A DNA stretch of 10,392 nucleotides, taken from Pseudomonadota bacterium (GTDB taxonomy: Bacteria; Myxococcota; UBA9042; PHBI01). A model generated the notes under the pieces. The model searched no databases and had not been told where the DNA came from. It saw only the letters and a list, made by a program, of their open reading frames with translations. This document shows positions 5,783 through 10,392 of this stretch, piece after piece; position 1 is the stretch's first letter, and every line of letters begins with the position of its first letter. Both the position numbers and the translations under genes were made by a program. Where the stretch lies: assembly GCA_005772945.1 (NCBI GenBank), contig SXIE01000109.1, positions 1-10,392 on the forward strand, in the 5' to 3' direction.

Positions 5783-7033
5783 TCAGGGCGCGCGATCACC
5801 GGCGTACCAGCGCACGAGAAGGTCGTATTCCGCCGCCGTGAGCGCGGGCTCGGGCTTCGGCGGCATGAGGCCGGTGCTGACGCGCGTGAAGATCGCGTCC
5901 GCCATCGCGAACGCGAGATCGTAGTTCTCGAAGTCGCGCCAGGGCGCGCTCGCGCCGTCGCCGTGGCACGACGCGCAGTGGGCCTCGAGGATCGGGGCGA
6001 TGTCAGTCGCGAAGCTGACGAAGCGCCCGGTCCCCAGGCGGACGAGCTCGCTGCCCTGGGCCAGCCAGGTGTGGCCATCGCGGTCGAGCGCGAGGCCGAC
6101 GCTGGCCGCACTTCCGGTCGGTGCCGGGGCCATGCCCGTCGGGCCGCTCGGGTCGACGCGAACGACCCCGCCGGGTCCCTGGGCATAGACGATCCCGGCG
6201 CCGTCCAGCGCGAGCGCGGTGACCCCGCCCAGGTCGTTATACCGCCGGTAATACCCGTCGCGGTCGCGCACGAGGAGCCCGTCCGCTCCCGCCGCGACCA
6301 GCTGCCCGGTCGCGTCCGATCCGAGCATCGTGTCGACCACGCCGATCGCCGCCGGGACCTCGCGGTACGTCCAACCTGCCGTCCCCAGCTCGAAGAGCGC
6401 CGCGCCGTAGGCGACGAGAAGGACCTCGCCCGTGGCCGCGGCGTGCGTGGCCGGGCCGGCCGCGCCGGGGATCGCGATACGCTCACGCACGTCGGCGGTC
6501 ACGCGCAGGAGAGCACCGTCGACGATCGCAACGACCGCCTCGCCGTCGTCCGAACCACCGTCGGGCGCGACCGCGAGGGAGGTCGCGGTGGCGAGGGCGT
6601 CGGTGAGCGGCGAGAGCACGAGACGCCCATGGAAGCTGTGGAAGATCCCGTTTGCGGCCGACACCAGGACGCTTCCGTCGAGGCGCCGCGCGACCGCGAG
6701 AATCGCGCCGGTCGTGACCGGCTCTGTGTCGGCCGCGGCGAACACGTCCACGCGTACGACCTCGGTCCCGGCGATCGTCACGAGCCCGGTCGGCAGCGCG
6801 CCGAGCGGGGCGCCCAAGTCGTCGGTTACGGCGCCGAGGGTTGCGCCGGTTTCGTAGCGCGATTCGTCGGGTGCCGCCGGGTAGGTGACGCCGGCCATCA
6901 CCGCGCTCACGACGATCGACGCGCCGTGGTCGTTCGTCGCCGCGATGTCGCCGGGCTCGCTGCACGCCGCGGCGCACAGCCAAGCGATGGACGCGCGCGC
7001 GCCGATCGTGATGCGTGGGTGGACCGATCGCAT
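5783..7033 (-). CDS. Lipoprotein with propeller-like body and C-terminal cytochrome c domain
   Basis: A 416-residue exported protein and first gene of the four-gene cluster. The N-terminus has an R-rich start, a hydrophobic segment and a likely lipobox A-A-A-C with Cys24. Residues 40-335 contain repeated short beta-strand pairs of the form 'hydrophobic-D/A-x-x-G-x-V/I-x-V' (VARRLDGSVLVSAANG, LAVAPDGG, LVAAGADGLLVRDRDG, LALDGAGIVYAQGPGG, LALDRDGHTWLAQGS), typical of a beta-propeller sensor or binding platform. Residues 340-416 are a cytochrome c domain: SFATDIAPILEAHCASCHGDG with the haem motif CASCH (353-357), the candidate axial methionine in GLMPP (Met390), and the closing helix LTAAEYDLLVRWY. 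This tail resembles planctomycete PSCyt1-type cytochromes. ATG 7033 is set by AGGAGG 4 nt upstream. Cytochrome domain is secure; propeller assignment is moderate; what the propeller binds is unknown. Confidence 0.85.
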   Translation of the reverse strand: MRSVHPRITIGARASIAWLCAAACSEPGDIAATNDHGASIVVSAVMAGVTYPAAPDESRYETGATLGAVTDDLGAPLGALPTGLVTIAGTEVVRVDVFAAADTEPVTTGAILAVARRLDGSVLVSAANGIFHSFHGRLVLSPLTDALATATSLAVAPDGGSDDGEAVVAIVDGALLRVTADVRERIAIPGAAGPATHAAATGEVLLVAYGAALFELGTAGWTYREVPAAIGVVDTMLGSDATGQLVAAGADGLLVRDRDGYYRRYNDLGGVTALALDGAGIVYAQGPGGVVRVDPSGPTGMAPAPTGSAASVGLALDRDGHTWLAQGSELVRLGTGRFVSFATDIAPILEAHCASCHGDGASAPWRDFENYDLAFAMADAIFTRVSTGLMPPKPEPALTAAEYDLLVRWYAGDRAP

Positions 7034-7037
7034 GCTC

Positions 7038-7043
7038 CCTCCT
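7038..7043 (-). promoter_or_regulatory. Strong ribosome binding site for the propeller-cytochrome gene
   Basis: AGGAGG, a full match to the anti-Shine-Dalgarno core, lies 4 nt before ATG 7033 on the minus strand. It rules out the upstream start that the open frame would allow. Confidence 0.7.
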
Positions 7044-7112
7044 GGGTCGACGCCCGTCGCGACGCGGCCGGGGCGGCCGGGGCGAGCACGACGCACGCGC
7101 CGAGGCGCTCAG

Positions 7113-7128
7113 AGCAAGCGTTGTACCA
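7113..7128 (-). promoter_or_regulatory. Candidate sigma-54 (-24/-12) promoter of the cytochrome/DUF1501 cluster
   Basis: The minus strand reads TGGTAC-AACGC-TTGCT, against the consensus TGGCAC-N5-TTGCW. The invariant GG and GC are present with the required 10 bases between them; the only departure in the conserved bases is T for C at the fourth position. Transcription would start near 7102, giving a leader of about 70 nt before ATG 7033. It lies after the hairpin that closes the upstream unit, in the right place and direction. No activator gene or upstream activator site is evident in the window, so activity is inferred from the match alone. Confidence 0.45.
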
Positions 7129-7180
7129 CGGTGTGCGCCTACGCCCACTCAAGCTGAGCCCCGTCCACGTGTCTCGCCGA

Positions 7181-7208
7181 GGAGACGTCGCGGTCCGCGG
7201 TCGTCTCC
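7181..7208 (-). terminator. Hairpin terminator candidate after the lipid kinase gene
   Basis: GGAGACG (7181-7187) pairs with CGTCTCC (7202-7208), and CGCGG (7189-7193) pairs with CCGCG (7195-7199), separated by a small asymmetric bulge. The result is a roughly 12-bp GC-rich stem with a tiny loop. It starts 8 nt after the stop codon at 7217. There is no U-tract. It separates the CBS/DUF299/lipid-kinase unit from the cytochrome cluster. Confidence 0.5.
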
Positions 7209-7216
7209 GTGCGGAA

Positions 7217-8260
7217 TCAGGTCGCGACGAAACCCTGGACAGGGGGAGCGCCCGTCTGCAGCACCTCGATCGTCGGGCCGGTCTCGACGACCAGCGGCCC
7301 CTCGCAGCGGTAGAGATCGCCGTCGACCATGTACTCGATCACGCCGCCGGGGGCAGTCAGGACCGCGCGCCGCGCGACGTAGCTGGTGCCATTCTTGGGC
7401 GCGATGCCGAGGCCGAGCCACACGCGCGGGAGGTCGAAGACGACCGAGCTCGGCACGCCCGTGACGGTGACGAGTTGGAACACGCCGCGGTACGTGTCGG
7501 CCAAGTGGAAGGCCTTGAAGCCGAGCCCCACCTCGCTGACCGTTCCGGCTGTCACCGTGAGATAGGGGCGCGTCTTGATCACCTCGCCGTCGACCTCGAC
7601 GCCCAGGTCCACGAGCGCGCCGATACGCTTGATGAACGACCCGCCCACGAGCGCGCTCGCAGCCGCGTGGCCGATCGTCTGCGCCGCCGTGACGATGCTC
7701 GGGTCGTCGTGGCCCTTCTGGTAATACGCGGACAAGAACGTCTGAAAGACGCCGGTGCCGAACAGGAACCCGATGCGCCCGTCGGCGATCAGCGTCGAGC
7801 GCGTGAGCGAGGGCGGCATCGCGCCGCTCGCCGTCTGCGCGATGAGGCGCGCGAGGTTCTTCTCGGGGCGCCCGCGCGGCAGTCCCAGCGCGTTCGAGAC
7901 CGTGTTCATCGTGCCGCCGCGCATGAACGCGATCGGCGGGAGCGGCCGCGGGGAGATCTCGTTGGTGGGTGGATCGTTCAGGCCCCAGACCTCGCGAAAC
8001 GCCGCGATGGTGATACCGGCGGTGCCGTCGCCGCCGACGACCGCGAGGATGTCGATCGCCGCGTGGCGGAAGTCCTCGGCGGCCCGGCGCACGCTCGCGT
8101 GGTCATGGCACTCGGCCACGAGGCCGCGCGCGCCCACGAGGTCGCGAATCGCTCCGATCGCGGCGGGGCGATGGCGCAGGTAGCGCGAGCGCGGGTTGAG
8201 GACGACGCCGATGGTCGGAGCCGACGCGCGCGCGCGTGGGGCGGTGGGGTTGGTGCTCAC
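7217..8260 (-). CDS. Diacylglycerol-kinase-like lipid kinase
   Basis: A 347-residue member of the DAGK/sphingosine-kinase (LCB5-like) superfamily, which uses ATP to phosphorylate lipid hydroxyls at the inner face of the membrane. Visible motifs are VVLNPRSR (19-26, nucleotide-binding start), the hallmark LAVVGGDGTAG (72-82), and RGGTMNTVSNALGLP (114-128), which occupies the place of the usual G-T-x-N-D motif. The C-terminal beta-rich domain contains EYMVDGDLY (309-317), matching the DGE/DGD site near the end of the family. There is no signal peptide or membrane segment. The start is GTG 8260; the Shine-Dalgarno match upstream is poor, but no other start lies between it and the preceding gene in this frame. 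It follows the DUF299 gene by 55 nt on the same strand and is probably cotranscribed. The lipid substrate cannot be told from sequence; a NAD-kinase-like role is less likely given the length and motif order. Confidence 0.85.
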   Translation of the reverse strand: MSTNPTAPRARASAPTIGVVLNPRSRYLRHRPAAIGAIRDLVGARGLVAECHDHASVRRAAEDFRHAAIDILAVVGGDGTAGITIAAFREVWGLNDPPTNEISPRPLPPIAFMRGGTMNTVSNALGLPRGRPEKNLARLIAQTASGAMPPSLTRSTLIADGRIGFLFGTGVFQTFLSAYYQKGHDDPSIVTAAQTIGHAAASALVGGSFIKRIGALVDLGVEVDGEVIKTRPYLTVTAGTVSEVGLGFKAFHLADTYRGVFQLVTVTGVPSSVVFDLPRVWLGLGIAPKNGTSYVARRAVLTAPGGVIEYMVDGDLYRCEGPLVVETGPTIEVLQTGAPPVQGFVAT

Positions 8261-8267
8261 GGCATTA

Positions 8268-8281
8268 CTTTGAGTACAAAG
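8268..8281. repeat. Small inverted repeat in an AT-rich patch
   Basis: CTTTG-AGTA-CAAAG has perfect 5-bp arms with a 4-nt centre. It lies in the 55-nt gap upstream of the lipid kinase GTG start, an AT-rich island in a GC-rich window. It could be a weak operator or an RNA hairpin close to the ribosome binding region, or chance. Confidence 0.3.
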
Positions 8282-8315
8282 GATTGGGAAGTGCCCGGGC
8301 CCGACGCGGTGGCGT

Positions 8316-9221
8316 TCAGAGGTCCGTGCCCTGGCTCGCGCCGACCAGCAGGTCCTCGCGCGGGACGTCCATGATGCCGCGCTGGCGGTGATCGCGAATG
8401 CGCAGGAGGATGGCGGCGGTCTCTTCGATCGCGCGCTCGGACACGTCGATGACCGGCCACAGCGGGTGCCCGGCGAAGATGTCGCGCGCGTACTGCAGCT
8501 CGGCCACGATGTGGTCGCGGCGTGCATAGTCCGTGTCGTCGGGCATGTTGAGGGCCCGCAGGCGCGCGCGGCGGATCCGAATGAGGGCGCCCGCGTTGAT
8601 GGTGAGCCCGAAGATCTTGGCTTGCTCGACGTGTTCGATCTCGCGAGGCAGCGGCAGCCCGAGAACGATGGGGACGTTCGCGACCTTCAAGCCGCGCTGC
8701 GCGAGATACGTCGAGAGCGGCGTCTTCGACGTGCGCGAAAGGCCGCACAGCACCATGTCGGCCGCGTGTAAGCCATTGGCGGACTGCCCGTCGTCGTGCT
8801 TGACCGCGAACTCGACCGCCTCGATGCGATCGAAATACGCCTGATTGAGGACGCCCACGCCCGGCCGCCCGACCGGCACCGAGTTCAGAAACTCACCGAG
8901 GCGTCCCATCAGGTGGCCGATCAGATCGACCGTCGCGAGCTGGAACACCTTCGCGCGTTGCTCGAGCCGATCGCGCTGCTCGGGGTTCACGATCGTATAG
9001 ACGATGAGCGCGCGGTCGACCGCCGCCTGCCGCACCGCCTCCTCGATCTGCTCGTCCTTGCGCAAGAGGCTGAAGATGCGCATCTGCGGGCGCACGTCGC
9101 GGAACTGGATGAGCGCCGCGCGCAAGACCCGCTCGGCCGTCTCCGCCGTCGCGTCCGACAGCACATAGATGATGCTGCTCGCCTCGTCGCGCGCCGGCGT
9201 CTCGGCCGTAGCGCCGCTCAC
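8316..9221 (-). CDS. DUF299 PEP synthase / PPDK regulatory protein (kinase-pyrophosphorylase)
   Basis: A 301-residue protein of the PSRP/PDRP family (E. coli PpsR type). Family members switch PEP synthase or pyruvate phosphate dikinase off by ADP-dependent threonine phosphorylation and back on by Pi-dependent dephosphorylation, so they set flux between pyruvate and PEP. Nearly every family landmark is present: IIYVLSDATAETAERVLRAAL (17-37), YFDRIEAVEFAVKHDDG (129-145), the P-loop-like GLSRTSKTPLS (160-170), LKVANVPIVLG, and WPVIDVSERAIEETAA (255-270). Length is normal. The start is GTG at 9221, overlapping the CBS gene's TGA as GTGA, so translation is probably coupled. The first 15 residues are an extra polar extension compared with short homologues. 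The target enzyme is not in this window, so PEP synthase and PPDK cannot be told apart. Confidence 0.94.
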   Translation of the reverse strand: MSGATAETPARDEASSIIYVLSDATAETAERVLRAALIQFRDVRPQMRIFSLLRKDEQIEEAVRQAAVDRALIVYTIVNPEQRDRLEQRAKVFQLATVDLIGHLMGRLGEFLNSVPVGRPGVGVLNQAYFDRIEAVEFAVKHDDGQSANGLHAADMVLCGLSRTSKTPLSTYLAQRGLKVANVPIVLGLPLPREIEHVEQAKIFGLTINAGALIRIRRARLRALNMPDDTDYARRDHIVAELQYARDIFAGHPLWPVIDVSERAIEETAAILLRIRDHRQRGIMDVPREDLLVGASQGTDL

Positions 9222-10392
9222 GTTCGGATCCGCCGCGAGAACCAGTCGATGAAGTCGATTTTCGTCAGGATCCCGACGATGCGCCCGTGCTCCTCGACCA
9301 CCACCACGCGGTTCTGACTGAACATCTGCGCCAGGATCGTAGTGCGGTTGTGCGTCTCGACGAGCGCGTATTGCCCGTTGAGGAATCCGGCGATCGGCGT
9401 CTTCAAGTTCGCGCGCTGCTCGATGAGCGCGCTCAGCATGTCGACCTCGGTGATGAGGCCGATGAGCTTGCCCTCGGACAGGACCGGCAGCTGCGAGATC
9501 CCGCCTTCCTTCATGCGGCGCACGACCGACTCGAAGGTGTCGCTCGGGTCCGCCATCACGACCTCGCGGCTATGCAGCGCGATGAGGTCCCCGATGGTGT
9601 CGCCCGCGACATCCTCGGCGTCGAAGAACCCGCCCTCCTTGAGCCACGTGTCGTTGAAGATCTTCGACAGATAGCGCACCGCCGAGTCCGGCAGAATGCA
9701 CACGATGTGCTCGTCGCGGCGCGCGCGCTCGGCGTACTTCACGGCCGCGCAGACCGTGCCGCCCGCGGACCCGCCCGTGTAGAGCCCCTCCTCGCGCACC
9801 ACGCGGCGCGTCCATTGGAAGCACTCCTTGTCCGACACGCGAATGACCTCGTCGACGACCGAGAAATCCATCGTCGATGGCAGGAAATCCTCGCCGAATC
9901 CCTCGACCCGATACGTCGACGGCGCCGGCATTTTCCCGGTGCGCCAGTAGTCGTGATAGACGCTGCCGATCGGATCGACGCCGATCACTTTGATCGACGG
10001 CTTCTGCTCCTTGAGGAACTTGCCCGTTCCCGAGAGCGTCCCGCCCGTCCCCATCGGCACGACCAAGACGTCGATCTCGCCGCCCGTCTGCTCCCAGATC
10101 TCCGGCCCCGTCGACGCGTAGTGCGCCGCCGGATTGGCCGGATTGTGGTATTGATTCGCGAGGATCGCGTTCGGCGTCTCGGTCGCGATCCGCCGCGCGA
10201 CCGCGTAGTAGCTGCGCGGATCCTCGGGCTCGACGTTGGTCGGGCACACGACGACCTTCGAGCCGAACGCGCGCAACGCCGCCATCTTCTCTTCGGACAT
10301 CTTGTCCGGCATGACGAAGACGGTCTTGTAGCCGCGCACCGCCGAGTCCGGCAGAATGCACACGATGTGCTCGTCGCGGCGCGCGCGCTCGG
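9218..10392 (-). CDS. cbs: Cystathionine beta-synthase-type PLP enzyme with CBS domains (partial; upstream end doubtful)
   Basis: This is a fold-type II PLP enzyme that condenses serine (or O-acetylserine) with homocysteine or sulfide in transsulfuration/cysteine synthesis. Visible core motifs include GYKTVFVMPDKMSEEKMAAL, NPANPAAHYASTGPEIW, the phosphate-binding loop MGTGGTLSGTGKFLKEQ, VEGFGEDFLP, GGSAGGTVCAAVKYA and PDSAVRYLSKIFND. The tail of about 115 residues carries two CBS (Bateman) repeats: VVMADPSDTFESVVRRM...LPVLSEGKLIGLITEVDML and TTILAQMFSQNRVVVVEEHGRIVGILTKIDF, which bind adenosyl ligands in many homologues. The layout matches the mycobacterial Cbs type. The N-terminal 100 or so residues, including the S-x-K-D-R lysine that holds PLP, are not present. 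The first 19 codons (10334-10390) are not the expected sequence before GYKTVF; they copy the region encoding ...HIVCILPDSAVR at 9674-9732. The true start is therefore off-window or lost to misassembly. The gene ends 4 nt into the DUF299 gene (GTGA). Confidence 0.9.
   Translation of the reverse strand, partial: ERARRDEHIVCILPDSAVRGYKTVFVMPDKMSEEKMAALRAFGSKVVVCPTNVEPEDPRSYYAVARRIATETPNAILANQYHNPANPAAHYASTGPEIWEQTGGEIDVLVVPMGTGGTLSGTGKFLKEQKPSIKVIGVDPIGSVYHDYWRTGKMPAPSTYRVEGFGEDFLPSTMDFSVVDEVIRVSDKECFQWTRRVVREEGLYTGGSAGGTVCAAVKYAERARRDEHIVCILPDSAVRYLSKIFNDTWLKEGGFFDAEDVAGDTIGDLIALHSREVVMADPSDTFESVVRRMKEGGISQLPVLSEGKLIGLITEVDMLSALIEQRANLKTPIAGFLNGQYALVETHNRTTILAQMFSQNRVVVVEEHGRIVGILTKIDFIDWFSRRIRT
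9674..9732. repeat. Direct repeat, internal copy
   Basis: This copy lies in its expected place within the CBS-type gene, where it encodes ERARRDEHIVCILPDSAVR just before YLSKIFND. It is identical over 59 bases to 10334-10392. Confidence 0.97.
10334..10392. repeat. Direct repeat, right-edge copy of 9674-9732
   Basis: The final 59 bases equal 9674-9732 without a mismatch, offset by exactly 660 bp (220 codons), and the identity runs to the window edge so the full repeat may be longer. Identity stops at 10333/9673. The junction falls at a GCGGTGCGC stretch (Ala-Val-Arg) on the minus strand. It is either an in-frame tandem duplication or a mis-join at a contig end. Confidence 0.97.

Noticed and set aside
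5755..6486. Upstream extension of the PSCyt2-like reading frame to about 799 residues
   Set aside because: The extension overlaps the propeller-cytochrome gene in another frame and is Arg/Ser/Ala-rich; the signal peptide and GAGGA site place the start at 5754.
7130..7156. TTGAGT on the minus strand as a sigma-70 -35 box
   Set aside because: No acceptable -10 box at 16-18 nt; the nearest TACAAC is 21 nt away. The sigma-54 reading fits the same region much better.
5687..8374. 895-codon + strand open frame spanning several minus-strand genes
   Set aside because: Low-complexity Arg/Asp/Ala composition and it runs across gene boundaries of well-supported opposite-strand genes; a consequence of high GC and few stop codons.
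1..10392. CRISPR array, insertion sequence, phage, tRNA or rRNA genes
   Set aside because: No spaced direct repeats, transposase motifs or tRNA/rRNA-like structure were seen on either strand; the only long direct repeat is the 59-bp edge copy.

Overview
This is a high-GC, gene-dense window that reads like a contig from a Gram-negative, myxobacterium-like (Myxococcota/'deltaproteobacterial') or planctomycete-like genome. Three things suggest this. Codon third positions are strongly G/C. There are Sec, Tat and lipoprotein signals side by side. There is a set of DUF1501/PSCyt2-type exported genes that is typical of those phyla. The taxonomic call is inference from gene content only. Both ends cut through genes, so the window may be a whole short contig.

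Layout. On the + strand, the 3' part of valS (valyl-tRNA synthetase, from the KMSKT loop to the C-terminal coiled-coil arm) is followed by a small secreted protein of unknown function. A 12-bp perfect inverted repeat separates this pair from the convergent minus-strand genes. Reading the minus strand from about 7.1 kb down to 1.85 kb there is a four-gene, tightly packed unit of exported proteins: (1) a lipoprotein with a propeller-like body and a C-terminal cytochrome c domain; (2) a Sec-exported PSCyt2/DUF1588-like protein with one CxxCH motif; (3) a small lipoprotein whose start overlaps the previous stop as ATGA; (4) a Tat-exported DUF1501 protein. A good -24/-12 (sigma-54) promoter match lies upstream of gene 1. 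The cluster looks like one envelope system in which two haem-c proteins and a phosphatase-superfamily-like protein work together. Its substrate is unknown.

Further upstream on the minus strand (10.39 to 7.2 kb) is a second unit: a cystathionine beta-synthase-type PLP enzyme with C-terminal CBS domains (truncated at the window edge), a DUF299 PEP synthase/PPDK regulatory kinase-pyrophosphorylase whose GTG start overlaps the previous stop (GTGA), and a diacylglycerol-kinase-like lipid kinase. A strong hairpin follows the last gene.

The most striking non-gene signal is at the right edge. The last 59 bases are a perfect copy of 9674-9732, exactly 660 bp (220 codons) away. The copy places the end of the PLP domain directly before its middle. 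This is either an in-frame tandem duplication or, more likely, a contig-end misassembly, so the upstream end of that gene should not be trusted. No rRNA, tRNA, CRISPR array or insertion sequence was seen, and no gene-free stretch exceeds 300 bases.
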